Source: P52-10 sp041397365
GTDB lineage: Bacteria; Pseudomonadota; Alphaproteobacteria; Rhizobiales; Xanthobacteraceae
DNA: 64,000 nucleotides
NCBI GenBank assembly: GCA_041397365.1
Contig: JAWKWT010000004.1
Location: forward strand, 124,001-188,000
Reading direction: 5' to 3'
Shown one piece after another: positions 43,799-53,496 of this stretch. The notes under the pieces are model-generated. The model had not been told where the DNA came from and did not search any database. It saw only the letters and a program-made list of their open reading frames with translations. Position 1 is the stretch's first letter, and every line of letters begins with the position of its first letter. The translations under genes were made by a program, and so were the position numbers.

Positions 43799-45088
43799 TC
43801 AGAGCGAGCGGATGAGCACCTCGGTCGTATGCAGCGCGAGCCCCGCGAGCCCGCCGATCAGGGTGCCGTTGAAACGGATATATTGCAGGTCCCGGCCGAT
43901 GTTCAGCTCAATCAATTCGATCAGTTGCCGCATGTTCCATGCCTTCACCTGATCGGCGATAAAAACCGCGACACCGCCCTTCTGCTCGGCGATGAAGCTG
44001 CGCAGCACGGCGACCATCCCCTGATTGATCTCCGCGCGCATCGCCTCGTCGGAGGCAAGCTGCCGGCCGACCTCCGCGAAGGCACCGGCGAGTTGCTTTT
44101 GCAGCACCTCACTCTCGCCGCGGGCGTTGCGATCGACGAAATCGCTCAACCCAGACCAAAGGCTTTGCGCCAGCCGGCCGATTTCCGGGCGCGCCAGCAA
44201 TTCGCGCTTCAGCTCCTCGATGCGCCCGGCATAGTCCGGATCGGTCTCCAGCTTCGCCACGAAGGACAGGATCAGCCGGTCGAACTCCCCCCGGAACGGA
44301 TGCTCGGGGTCGTTGCGGACGTCCTCGAAGAACGCAGTCGCGGAGGCCGCGACCTTCTTCATCACGAAAGCGTCCGCGCGATAGAATTTCAGAATCGTCG
44401 GCAGTTCGTCGCGGATCTTTTCCTGGATCGCGGCAAGGATCGCCGGTTCGTTGATCGAATCATGGATCGCCTGCAACAGATCGTCGAGCAGCGCGCGGTG
44501 CCGCCCGTCGCGAACGAAGGATTGCAGCGTGCTGGCGACGATCGGCGCAAGATCGAGCGCTTGCAGCCGCGTCACGATCTGCCGCGCGAGCAGATCGCGC
44601 ACGCCCGATTGCTCGGCGGCGACAAGCGCATCCGGCGGCAGGCGGACGGCGAAGCGCGCAAGCTCGGCGCTGCGCCTGTCATGCGAGAGCCATTCGGCGA
44701 CGAAGGAGGCGAAATCGATCTGGCGCAGTTTCGCCTCGACCGGAGCCGCATCCAGAAAATTCCGCTCGACGAATTCGCCGAGCTTTTCGGCGATCCGCTG
44801 CTGGTTGCTGGAAATGATCGCCGTGTGCGGGATCGGAAGGCCGAGCGGATGGCGAAACAGCGCCACCACCGCATACCAGTCGGCCAGTCCGCCGATCGCG
44901 GCCGCTTCCGCGAAGGCGGCCACGAACCCGAACGCGGCGTGCCGCGGCTCCAGCATTTTCGCCGCGACGAGAACAGCCAGGCAGGCGACGAGCATCGCCG
45001 TCGCAATCACCTTGACGCGGCGCAGTTCGGCGGCGCGCGACAGATCGCCCGCATGTCCTGAAGACAGGAGTCGTTGAGGACCCGTCAC
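43799..45088 (-). CDS. DUF445 (YjiN-like) membrane protein
   Basis: 429 residues from GTG 45088; the frame stays open to a TTG at 45139, which lies in the terminator of the next gene and is unlikely. Two N-terminal membrane segments (about 25-70: VIATAMLVACLAVLVAAKML and FGFVAAFAEAAAIGGLADWY) are followed by a long helical part with the DUF445 pattern AVVALFRHPLGLPIPHTAII and NQQRIAEKLGEFVERNFL. The C-terminus has another hydrophobic segment (GTLIGGLAGLALHTTEVLI). The role is unknown in all relatives; topology suggests a large domain bound to the inner membrane. Confidence 0.85.
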   Translation of the reverse strand: MTGPQRLLSSGHAGDLSRAAELRRVKVIATAMLVACLAVLVAAKMLEPRHAAFGFVAAFAEAAAIGGLADWYAVVALFRHPLGLPIPHTAIISSNQQRIAEKLGEFVERNFLDAAPVEAKLRQIDFASFVAEWLSHDRRSAELARFAVRLPPDALVAAEQSGVRDLLARQIVTRLQALDLAPIVASTLQSFVRDGRHRALLDDLLQAIHDSINEPAILAAIQEKIRDELPTILKFYRADAFVMKKVAASATAFFEDVRNDPEHPFRGEFDRLILSFVAKLETDPDYAGRIEELKRELLARPEIGRLAQSLWSGLSDFVDRNARGESEVLQKQLAGAFAEVGRQLASDEAMRAEINQGMVAVLRSFIAEQKGGVAVFIADQVKAWNMRQLIELIELNIGRDLQYIRFNGTLIGGLAGLALHTTEVLIRSL

Positions 45089-45142
45089 CGTAGAATCCCG
45101 CCGTAAGCCGTAAGGAAAAAGATAGACAGCGGCGGACAAAAA

Positions 45143-45166
45143 GAAAGCCCGCTTGCGCGGGCTTTC
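45143..45166 (-). terminator. Rho-independent terminator after the phasin gene
   Basis: On the minus strand GAAAGCCCGC-GCAA-GCGGGCTTTC is followed by TTTTTG, 64 bases beyond the phasin stop. Confidence 0.85.
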
Positions 45167-45229
45167 GCATCGTTGTCCGGATGTCGTTCGCTTGCGCGGC
45201 CTCTGACTTAAGCTGCCTTTAAGCCGCCT

Positions 45230-45718
45230 TTAGGCTGCCTTGGCGTTCAGCGAGACGACCTTGGAGATGTTCTCCTGCGCGGTCTTGGCACCGGTCGCGA
45301 ACCGCTCGCCGAGATAGTCGGCGGTGGCGCGGGCGCGGTCGACGTCGACATCGGTGCGGGCGCGAACGAGATCGCTCTGCACCTGGAAGGCTTCGCTGAA
45401 GGACTTCGCGGCGGCCAGCTTCTCCAGCCCGCCGAAGAATGCCTGCGCGTCTTCAAGCAGAGCCTGCTGGATGTTGCGGCTGATCTTCGCGGTCTCGGCG
45501 ACCTGCTCGTTCACGGCCGTCTCGATGGTGGCGGTGAGCTTCTCGGCACCGGAATGCAGGCCGGCGGCGCGCTCGCTCGCCTCATTGGCGGCGCGCTTGA
45601 CGAAGTCACGCGCGGCTTCCGGCACTTCGATCTTGTTCTGAATGGCCTTGAGGGCTTCGGCGATCGGCGCGAAGGCTTGCTTGGCGCTGTTCAGCACGGT
45701 GTCGTTGGTATTGGTCAT
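45230..45718 (-). CDS. phasin (polyhydroxyalkanoate granule-associated protein)
   Basis: 162 residues. ATG 45718 is preceded by ATGGAG at six bases; other in-frame ATGs lie at 45724 and 45730. The protein is almost wholly helical and amphipathic without membrane segments: FAPIAEALKAIQNKIEVPEA, then ARDFVKRAANEASERAAGLH, and a C-terminal coiled coil ending VVSLNAKAA. The layout and composition match the phasin_2 type that coats polyester granules. It lies 0.8-2.3 kb downstream of the phaE-phaC operon on the same strand but with its own terminator. High expression would be expected for a phasin. Confidence 0.85.
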   Translation of the reverse strand: MTNTNDTVLNSAKQAFAPIAEALKAIQNKIEVPEAARDFVKRAANEASERAAGLHSGAEKLTATIETAVNEQVAETAKISRNIQQALLEDAQAFFGGLEKLAAAKSFSEAFQVQSDLVRARTDVDVDRARATADYLGERFATGAKTAQENISKVVSLNAKAA

Positions 45719-45884
45719 GTTCATCTCCATCCTCGGGTTTGAGCTATGGCTCGTTCCGTCCGTTGTGGCCCGGAATGAAAGAGATATAGCTTCGCCCTTG
45801 TTGCGGCGCAACATTCATATTGCGACGCACAATCACGATTTTGTGAGGAAGACGAGAGGTATTTTAATACTACGATAAATGGAC

Positions 45885-46481
45885 TCAGCCTCGCTGCACG
45901 GCATCCGCCACCCCATACGCCATGAGCTGGGCGCTCACCTGCCCGACATTGTGGCCGAGCACGACGATGTCATAGGTGTTCCCGTCGAGGTCGCGGACAT
46001 GGTCGCGCAGCAGCGCCTCGCCGCGAAAGCCCATGCCCTCGAACAGGGCGATGCCCGAGACCTGATCCACCGTCATCTGCACGACCAGTTTTTCCAGGTC
46101 CATGCTCAGCGCCAGCGCCAGCGTCTCCTGCGACAGCGCGCGGCCGACGCCCTGCCCGCGCACATCCGGCGACACCACGTTGCGGATTTCGCCGACATGC
46201 GGCGACCAGGAATGCGGATCGCGGACGATGGTGCCGCAGCCGACCACCCGCCCCTCCTTCAGCGCCAACAGGCTGGTGATCGCGCCGCGATCGATCTCCT
46301 TCACCCAGGCTGAGAGAACCTTCGGCTCGCTGATGTTGCGTGGCAGGAACAACAGGTCATGCACCGGCAAGCTGCGCGCGAAGGCCAGCACCGCCGCTTC
46401 GTCCGCCGCCGTCATCAGGCGCAGTTCGATGCGGCCGGCGTCAGTGTCGATCGTCCGCGGATAGCTACGCTCACTGCTCAT
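45885..46481 (-). CDS. GNAT-family N-acetyltransferase
   Basis: 198 residues. The start overlaps the phaC stop as ATGA, so it is the third gene of the phaE-phaC operon. The GNAT core is visible: LMTAADEAAVLAFARSLPVH near the N-terminus, GRVVGCGTIVRDPHSWSPHV (beta4), and the acetyl-CoA site IRNVVSPDVRGQGVGRALSQ (about 98-117; R-G-Q-G-V-G). A late VQMTVDQVSGIALFEGMGFR completes the fold. The acceptor is unknown. Coupling to a PHA synthase may be functional or only positional. Confidence 0.83.
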   Translation of the reverse strand: MSSERSYPRTIDTDAGRIELRLMTAADEAAVLAFARSLPVHDLLFLPRNISEPKVLSAWVKEIDRGAITSLLALKEGRVVGCGTIVRDPHSWSPHVGEIRNVVSPDVRGQGVGRALSQETLALALSMDLEKLVVQMTVDQVSGIALFEGMGFRGEALLRDHVRDLDGNTYDIVVLGHNVGQVSAQLMAYGVADAVQRG

Positions 46482-47560
46482 GTCGATCGCTCGCTCAACC
46501 AGGAATCAATTTTCGGCCACAGACGCTTGATCGCGTTCGCCCCCGCGACAAGGCTGACATGACCGCCTTTGAGGATGATCTCCTCCTTGTCGGCGGAGCC
46601 GACGGTCGCGATCAGCGGCTTGGCGGCGTCATAGGGCACGATGTGGTCGTGCTCGGCCACCGCATGCAGGATCGGCACCGTGATGCGCGAAATATCCGCG
46701 CGCCGGCCGCCGACCGTCATGGTCCCCTCATAGAGCTTGTTGTCCCACATCAGGTCCTTGGTGGTCTGGCGGAAATATTCGCCCGCGAGCGGCAGCGTGT
46801 CCTGCGCCCAGCGGTCGAACATGCGGTACGACTTCACAAACTCGTCGCTCCACATGTTTTCCCACAACTGGATCTGGCCGATCGGCCGTGAGGCCGGACG
46901 CAGCATCTCGAACGACTGGAAGATCAGTTCGGGCGGCACGTTGCCGACGCTGTCGACAAGCTTGTCGACATCGAAATAGCGACGGTCGGAGAAACTCTGG
47001 AACAGCGTCATCCGCCGGAAATCGATCGGCGTGGTGAAGCAGATCAGGTTCTTCAGCGGCCCGTCAGTGAAGATCGACGCATAGAGCAGCGACAGCACGC
47101 CGCCGAAGCAATAGCCGATGACGCTGACATCGGTCTCGCCCGAATCCTGCTGGACGCGGCGGATGCAGTCCGGAATGAAATCGAGCACATAGTCCTCGAA
47201 TTTCAGGCCGCGCTCCTCCGGGCGCGGCGCGGTCCAGTCGAGCATGTACACATCGAAGCCGCGTTGCAGCAGGAATTCGACGAGGCTCTGCCCCGGCACC
47301 ATGTCGAGAATGTAGCCGCGATTGGTGGTCGCCATCACCAGCAGCAGCGGCACGCGATAGATTTCGTCGGCCAATGGACGATAGTGATAAAGCTTCATCG
47401 TGCCGCGCGAATGCAGCAGGTCCTTCTCCGTGGTGCCGAGTACCGGTGCTGCCGACGCGAAATATTCGACTCCCTTGATGCTGCGCTGGATCGCGCGCTG
47501 CACTTCGAGCTGAATCCGATCCGCGGCCGACGGCGCGGCCTTCTGCGCGCTCATGCTCAT
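46478..47560 (-). CDS. phaC: class III poly(R)-hydroxyalkanoate synthase subunit PhaC
   Basis: 360 residues, the class III/IV length (class I enzymes have about 590). Polymerises (R)-3-hydroxyacyl-CoA into polyester on granules. The lipase-like box is GYCFGG with nucleophile Cys151; Asp305 (VAEHDHIVPY) and His334 (KGGHVSLVAG) complete the triad. Further family features are PLLLVMATTNRGYILDMVPG, FDVYMLDWTAPRPEERG and LWENMWSDEFV. ATG 47560 overlaps the phaE stop (ATGA); a second ATG at 47554 is possible. The presence of a small PhaE-like partner upstream agrees with a two-subunit enzyme. Confidence 0.93.
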   Translation of the reverse strand: MSMSAQKAAPSAADRIQLEVQRAIQRSIKGVEYFASAAPVLGTTEKDLLHSRGTMKLYHYRPLADEIYRVPLLLVMATTNRGYILDMVPGQSLVEFLLQRGFDVYMLDWTAPRPEERGLKFEDYVLDFIPDCIRRVQQDSGETDVSVIGYCFGGVLSLLYASIFTDGPLKNLICFTTPIDFRRMTLFQSFSDRRYFDVDKLVDSVGNVPPELIFQSFEMLRPASRPIGQIQLWENMWSDEFVKSYRMFDRWAQDTLPLAGEYFRQTTKDLMWDNKLYEGTMTVGGRRADISRITVPILHAVAEHDHIVPYDAAKPLIATVGSADKEEIILKGGHVSLVAGANAIKRLWPKIDSWLSERST

Positions 47561-47976
47561 GTCGCGTCTCCGCTTTTCGACGGCGGACGCCTGGTGCGCG
47601 GCGGACGCGGCGCGGCGGACGGCGCGTTGTCGCCGGACAGCACCTCGGCATGCACGCGCTGAAGCAGCGACATGATTTCGTTCAGCCTTGACTCGATGGT
47701 CAGCAGCCGCTCGCCAAGCTCGGTGAATTCGCCGCGGCTCGGCAGGTTCATCGCCGCGAGGTATTTTTCCATGGAATCGCCGAACGCCTTTTTCGCGCCC
47801 GCCGATGCGCCGGTCATCCGGTTCATGAGCCTGCTGAACTCCGCCGACTCCATGGCCTGATTGGACATGGAATTGAACGTCTTCTCCATGTCTCCGAGAA
47901 AGCTGTGCCACATCTGCACAGGATCGGCCGTCTTTTGGTCCGCCGCCTTTTTGCCAGCCGCATTCTTGTCGGTCAT
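47557..47976 (-). CDS. PhaE-like subunit of PHA synthase (short form)
   Basis: 139 residues from ATG 47976 with GGAGGAGG upstream. It begins with a charged stretch (MTDKNAAGKKAADQKTADPV), followed by MWHSFLGDMEKTFNSMSNQA, LPSRGEFTELGERLLTIESR and NEIMSLLQRVHAEV. The last pattern (LPSR-x-E, then a coiled coil) is the conserved C-terminal part of PhaE/PhaR subunits. The tail is Pro/Arg/Ser-rich. Known class III PhaE proteins have about 350 residues, so this is a much shortened form, nearer the size of class IV PhaR. Its stop is coupled to phaC by ATGA, strong evidence for partnership. Divergent promoters must lie in the 174 bases upstream. Confidence 0.8.
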   Translation of the reverse strand: MTDKNAAGKKAADQKTADPVQMWHSFLGDMEKTFNSMSNQAMESAEFSRLMNRMTGASAGAKKAFGDSMEKYLAAMNLPSRGEFTELGERLLTIESRLNEIMSLLQRVHAEVLSGDNAPSAAPRPPRTRRPPSKSGDAT

Positions 47977-48150
47977 GCGCCTCCTCCGATATGCCGATGC
48001 CGGCGGGTAGTCCCCGCTCGTCCGTTGAAAGCCATTCCATACCTGTGGACGCGCCGGGTCAATATTCAACGAGAGCACGGGCGAGCGGACGCTTCTGCGC
48101 CGCCGCGAAGCATGCCATAGTCGCTTTCCCGCCACCGAGGAGCGCCACCT

Positions 48151-49071
48151 TTGTCCGAGGCCCCCTATCAGCCGCCGCAACTTGCCAAAGCCAACGGCAT
48201 CGAGATTTGCTACGACATCTTCGGCTCCCCGCAGGACGAACCAATGGTTCTCATCATGGGCCTCGCGGCGCAGATGGTCATGTGGGACGACGAGTTCTGC
48301 GCTGAGCTGGCCTCGCGCGGCTTTCGCGTCATCCGCTTCGACAATCGCGACATCGGCAAATCGACGCGGTTCAGTGGCGGCTCGCGGCTGACGGTGATGG
48401 AGCTTCTAAAGCTGCGCTTTTTGCGCGTCGCGCCGGAGTCCGTCTACAAGCTCAGAGACATGGCCGCCGACGTGATCGGCCTGCTCGACAGCCTCGGGAT
48501 CGCCTCGGCGCATATTGTCGGGCTGTCGATGGGCGGCATGATCGCGCAGGAGATCGCGATCCGATATCCGCAGCGCGTGCGCTCGCTCACCTCGATCATG
48601 TCGTCGACCGGCAATCCGAAACTGCCCGCGCCGGCCAAGGAAGCCGCCTCCATCCTGCTCGCGCCGGCTCCGACCACCAAGGAAGAATATATCGAGCGGT
48701 TTGCGCAGACCTGGAAAATCCTGCGGCAGGGATCGTTTCCGCAGGACGAGGCGAAGGACCGGCAGCGCGCCGAACTCACCTATTCGCGCGGGCTCAATCC
48801 GCCGGGCGTGATGCGGCAGTTGCGCGCGATCCTCGCCTCGGGCAGCCGCAAGGATGCGCTGCGCAACGTCAGGATCCCGGCGCTGGTGATCCACGGCACG
48901 GTCGATCCGCTGGTGCGGCCTGTCGCCGGCAAGGACACCGCCGAGTCGATTCCGGGCGCGAAGCTGTTGATGGTCGAAGGCATGGGCCACGCGCTGCCGA
49001 TGCCGATGTGGCCGCAGGTGATCGACGCGATCGTCACCCACGCGCGCGGAGCTTCGAAAGCAGCGGCTTAA
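48151..49071 (+). CDS. alpha/beta hydrolase
   Basis: 306 residues from TTG 48151, with GAGGAG eight bases upstream. Substrate-binding cap and core are in standard order: VLIMGLAAQMVMWDDEF (oxyanion), VIRFDNRDIGKSTRF, elbow HIVGLSMGGMIAQEIAI with Ser126, the acid in VIHGTVDPLVRP and His in VEGMGHALPMPMW. These are features of the large group that includes carboxylesterases and DhmA/RdmC-like hydrolases. It is divergent from phaE-phaC and convergent with the P450 gene; the two stop codons are separated by one base. Substrate unknown. Confidence 0.82.
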   Translation: MSEAPYQPPQLAKANGIEICYDIFGSPQDEPMVLIMGLAAQMVMWDDEFCAELASRGFRVIRFDNRDIGKSTRFSGGSRLTVMELLKLRFLRVAPESVYKLRDMAADVIGLLDSLGIASAHIVGLSMGGMIAQEIAIRYPQRVRSLTSIMSSTGNPKLPAPAKEAASILLAPAPTTKEEYIERFAQTWKILRQGSFPQDEAKDRQRAELTYSRGLNPPGVMRQLRAILASGSRKDALRNVRIPALVIHGTVDPLVRPVAGKDTAESIPGAKLLMVEGMGHALPMPMWPQVIDAIVTHARGASKAAA

Positions 49072-49072
49072 A

Positions 49073-52000
49073 TTACCCGCCCGCCCAGACATCCAGCACG
49101 TAGCGGTTCTGCGTGCCCATGTCGTCGATCCAGCGCTGCGCCGACGCCTCATCGGCGTTGGCCTTCTCGCGATAGATATCCATCAGCCGCCGCTTGACGT
49201 CGGGCTCCATCTTGCCGCCGTCGCCGCAGACGAAGATCACCGCGCCCGCCTCGATCAATTGCCACACGCGTTCCTTCTGCGCGGCGATCAGGTCCTGCAC
49301 ATAGGTCTTCGGACCCTCGCCGCGCGAAAATGCGACGTGCAGTTCGGTGATGTTCTGCGCGGCGAACGCCTTCAATTCGTCCGCATAGAGAAAATCCTGA
49401 TCGGGATGGCGGCAGCCGAAGAACAGCATCGCCGGCCCGAGCGTCTTGCCCTCCGCCTTCCGTGCGGCGCGCTCTTGCAGGAAGCCACGGAACGGCGCGA
49501 GGCCGGTGCCCGGACCGATCATGATGATCGGCCGCGCCGGATCGTCCGGCAGACGGAAGCCCGCTTTCGTCTCGCGGATCAACGCATGCACCGTCTCGCC
49601 CGGATGGCGATCGGCCAGATAGTTCGAGCAGACGCCCTGAACGCGCCCTGCCCCGAACTCGCCGGCCCGTCCACCACCGCGACGGTGACGCTGCATGCCG
49701 AACCCGACACCGACGGCGCGGACGAGATCGAATAATAGCGCGGCGACAAGAGCGACAACATCTCAAGATAGAGATGGAACGGCAGTTCGCAGGCCGGATG
49801 CTCGCGCATCAGATCGTGGACCGATTTCCGCTTCGCCAGCACCTCGCTGCGATAGGCTTCCGATGAAGCCGCGTCCTCACCGCACAGCGCCAGCAGTTTC
49901 GGCTTCGTCATCGGACAGCGCGTGTTGTCCGCCATGGTCTGGATGTGCTTGCGCGTGGCCGTCTGCTGCAATTCGACGAACTCGGTCAAAAGGCGCCCGA
50001 CCGAGATCACTTCGCCGACCGGCAATTGCGAGCGGCGCCCCTCGCCGACGTTCAGGCGGATGCGATCCGCCGACATGAAACCGAACCGGCGCGCCACCGC
50101 CTCGACCAAGGCCGGATCGTTGCGCGGAACTACGCTGAGATGATCGCCCACGCGATAGGTTACGCCCGCCGGCAGTTCCAGTTCGATGTGCCGCGTAGAG
50201 CGGGTCGAGGCATCCGCCCCGGATTTGTTCTGCAATTCGCGATTGACGAGCACCTTCATCGGCTGCGCGCCGCCCGCGCCGACGATCGCGGTCAGCACCG
50301 TCGAGGCCACCGGCTCGATCGCATAAAGCGGCGCGTCGCTGCCGTCGCGATCGAAGCCGGTTTCGATGCCGAACTCCTTCGCCGCCACCGGCCGCAGCTT
50401 CGCGAACCAGCCCTCGAACTGGCCTTCGAGGTCTTCACGCGCATCGCCCTCGCCCCGCGCAAACACATTGCGCGCGCCGAACGCGCCGAGCTTTTCGTCG
50501 ATCAGTCGCGGCACATGCTGATAGGTCGCGGCCCAGTCCCTGTTGCCGCAACCGAACACGGTGTAGCGGACGCCGGCCAGCGCGTCCGCCGCCATGCCGT
50601 CCTCCAGCCATTTGACGAAACGCGCGGCGTTGTCGGGCGGCGCGCCATTATACGACGCGCAGATGATGAGCACGCCGCCGTCTTTCGGAAGGTCGCCCGC
50701 GAACTCGTCGAGCGGCGCAAGCCGCGTCGCGAAACCGTTGACCTGTGCGAGATCGGCCATCCGCGTCGCGAGTTCCTCCGCCGTGCCGAGATTGGAGCCG
50801 TACAGCACCAGCAGCGGCGTGTTGTGGCCGGGGCGCGCAAGCGGCGCGGCCTTCGTCGCTCCCGACGATGCCGCGACAGGTGCCACCTTGCCCGGCGCAA
50901 TCGTTCTGTCGGAGTCCTGACGCGGCCGCACCTTGATCTTGAATCCTTCCGGCTTGATCGTCAGCGTCTCCTTCAGCACCATCTGATAACGCTGATGATC
51001 GAGCAGGCGGAAACGTTGCAGGATCATGCCGATCGCAAGCGCCGCCTCATGCATCGCAAAGCCCCGGCCGATGCAGGCGCGCTGGCCGTTGCCGAACGGC
51101 TTCCAGGCGTTGACCGGCCGCTTCGCTTCCGCCTCGGGGTTGAAATTCTCCGGATCGAACACATCCGGATTCGGACCCCACACCGCGGGATCGCGATGCA
51201 GGCCGAGCGTCAGCACGGTGATGAAGGTGCCTTTCTTCAGCTTGTATTTGCCGCCGCCGATCGTCTCGTCCTTGAGCGGATGGATGCCATAGGCCGGCGC
51301 CGGCGGCCACATCCGCAGCGCCTCCTTCAAAATCTGCGAGATATAGGTGAGTTGCGTCACTTGCTGATAGGTCGGCCGCGCGTCGATATCCGCGCCCAGC
51401 ACGCGGTCGACCTCCGCATACGCCTTCTTCAGAATCTCTGGATGCTTCAGCAGCGCGTAAAGCGTGAAGGACAACAGGCCACTGGTGGTCTCGTGGCCCG
51501 CGATCAGGAACGTGTTGATCTGGTAGCGGATGTTGACGTCGTCGAGCTGCTCGCCGCTGGCGCGATCGACGCCGGTCGTCATCGCGCCCAGCATGTCCTT
51601 CTTGGCGGCGGCGGCGTCCGCATTCTTGCGGCGTTCGGCGACGATCTCGTCCACCATCGCGTTCATGAACGCAACGTCTTTCGCCATGTCCTGACGCCGG
51701 CCGCGCATCCACAAATTCTCGAACGGCAAACCGCGCGTCATCATCACGGTTTCCAGCGAGCGGACCAGCGAGTCGACGAAGGGATGGTAGTCGCGTCGGT
51801 AGAACGAGTTGAACCGATAGTCGAAGCCGCAAAGGCCGATCGTGTCGAGCGTCAGCGCGGTCATGTCGTGAACGACGTCGATCTCCTCGTCGCCGTTCAG
51901 CCGCTCCCATTTCTTCACCAGCTGCTCGGCGATATCCACCATCATCGGGTGATAGGACTGCATCGCGCGGTTGCCGAAGGGCTGCATCAGAATGTTGTGC

Positions 52001-52313
52001 GCCTTGCTCCAGTTCGGCTCGGTGGTATCGGCCGTGAACAGGCCGTCGCCCGCGATCGCGCGCACGCGCCGCAGCGAGCCGCGTACCGCCTTGTCGAGAA
52101 CAACTTCTCGTCGCTGAGTTCATCGACCAGATCGGCCCCGGAGACGATCACGATCAACGAACCCATCATGTCGAGCCAATAGATCGGACCGAGTTCCTTG
52201 GCCATGCGCGCCAGATGCTGCACCGGCGCGTTCGAATCGATCGACAGCATGTTGCCGACAATCGGCTTTTTCGGCGGATGCGGAATCGAGGCGAGCGTAT
52301 CGGTCTGGGCCAT
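49073..52313 (-). pseudogene. CYP102A-type self-sufficient P450/NADPH-P450 reductase fusion, frameshifted twice
   Basis: Full-length relative of fatty-acid hydroxylase P450 BM3 (CYP102A1). Heme domain: FLIAGHETTSGLLSFTLYAL (oxygen-binding I helix), KEALRMWPPAPAYG (ExxR), and the heme-Cys loop FGNGQRACIGRGFAMHE. After a linker, the FMN domain begins TPLLVLYGSNLGTAEELATR, and the FAD/NADPH domain has RSTRHIELELPAGVTYRVGD, SPRYYSISSAPSV and MIGPGTGLAPFRGFLQ; the end DVWAGG is as in BM3. The start is ATG 52313 (MAQTDTLASIPHPPKKP). Frame breaks near 52097 and 49652 each need one added base, giving 1080 residues against 1049 in BM3. All catalytic elements are intact, so sequencing error is plausible. 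It is convergent with the 48151 hydrolase. Confidence 0.92.
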
Positions 52314-52456
52314 AACGGCGTTTCCTTGAAATCCCAACAATATTCATTGATCCGGAAAAGTCCGGATTGCTGCAAAATGCTACTGCGGAGCGCCCGCTTT
52401 TCCTAGAGCATGGCCTGAAGCGGATGCTGGAGTCTTTAGTCGAAGGACGCGGCCGT

Positions 52457-53449
52457 TCACCCGAACCGCCGCCGAACCCATTCGATGAGCTTGCCGCTCA
52501 CCTCTTCCGGCTTCTCCTGCTGCGTCCAGTGCCCGGAGCCCTTCACGAGATATTTCTCCAGATCGGGCACCAGGCGCTCCATGCCATCGGCGGCGGAAGG
52601 CGGCAGCACGGCGTCGTTCTCCGCCATAATCATCAGCGACGGCGAACGCACCGTGTAATCGAGATTCGCGGATCGCTCCCAGTTGCGGGTAAAGTTGCGA
52701 TACCAATTGATGCCGCCGGTGAAGCCCGTGCGCGTGAACGTGTCGACGAACACCTGCTTCTCCTCCGCCGACAGCAAGGGCTCGCGCGGGTCCTTGCTCT
52801 CATCATAGGCAGCGACGAATTGCGGAAAGGCCAGATTGAGCGGCGACGGCTTGTCACTTTGACTCGTCACGCCGGATTGCGGCGGAACGGGGTGCGGCCC
52901 CGGCCGGCGCATAAAGAAGTCGAAGGTCTCCGCCACACGCGATCCGAAGATCCGGTCGGGCTCGCGCGCGGGGTCCTGAAACTGCACGATGTACATGCTG
53001 TCGCCGAAACGCTGGCGGAACAGCGCGATCGGATCGATCGGCGCGCGAGGCAAATGCGGCGTGTTGACGCCGACCACGCCGGCGACGCGCTCCGGATGCC
53101 GCATCGCCATGCCCCAGACAACGAAGCCGCCCCAGTCGTGGCCGACGAACACGGCCTTCTCCACGCCGAGGTGATCGAGCAGCCCGACCAGATCGTCCGT
53201 CAGATGATCGAGGTCGTAATCCTCGACCTTTTCGGGCCGGTCGGTCGCGCCGTAGCCGCGCTGGTCCGGCGCGATCACGCGAATGCCCGCCTCGCCCAGC
53301 GCCTTGATCTGATGCCGCCACGAAAACGCCAGTTCCGGCCAGCCATGGCAGAGCACGACCGGAATTTTCGCGTCCACCGGACCGGCCTCGTAATAGCCCA
53401 TGCGGATGCCGTTGGTGGCGGCGAATTTCAGCGGCGGCATTTCGATCAT
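52457..53449 (-). CDS. epoxide hydrolase-like alpha/beta hydrolase (Asp nucleophile)
   Basis: 330 residues from ATG 53449. Typical of the epoxide hydrolase branch: HGWPELAFSWRHQ (H-G-x-P oxyanion motif, residues 35-38), APDQRGYGATDRP, and the nucleophile elbow VFVGHDWGGFVVWG with Asp105 in place of Ser. The acid lies in IMAENDAVLPP and the late His in VKGSGHWTQQEKP. Such enzymes open epoxides through a covalent ester with Asp. Location next to the P450 fusion invites the idea that it handles epoxides made by it, but this is only inference. The two genes are on the same strand, 143 bases apart. Confidence 0.87.
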   Translation of the reverse strand: MIEMPPLKFAATNGIRMGYYEAGPVDAKIPVVLCHGWPELAFSWRHQIKALGEAGIRVIAPDQRGYGATDRPEKVEDYDLDHLTDDLVGLLDHLGVEKAVFVGHDWGGFVVWGMAMRHPERVAGVVGVNTPHLPRAPIDPIALFRQRFGDSMYIVQFQDPAREPDRIFGSRVAETFDFFMRRPGPHPVPPQSGVTSQSDKPSPLNLAFPQFVAAYDESKDPREPLLSAEEKQVFVDTFTRTGFTGGINWYRNFTRNWERSANLDYTVRSPSLMIMAENDAVLPPSAADGMERLVPDLEKYLVKGSGHWTQQEKPEEVSGKLIEWVRRRFG

Positions 53450-53496
53450 GTCAGCGCGATCCGTTCGAGAGCAGCAAGCAACGACAACCGGAAACG

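Noticed and set aside
46478..47560. Class I PHA synthase
   Set aside because: The chain is only 360 residues and has a coupled PhaE-like partner; class I enzymes are about 590 residues and need no partner.
49945..52182. A 745-codon plus-strand open frame
   Set aside because: Antisense to the CYP102 fusion. Its being longer than the broken sense frames in places is an effect of the frame breaks, not evidence of coding.
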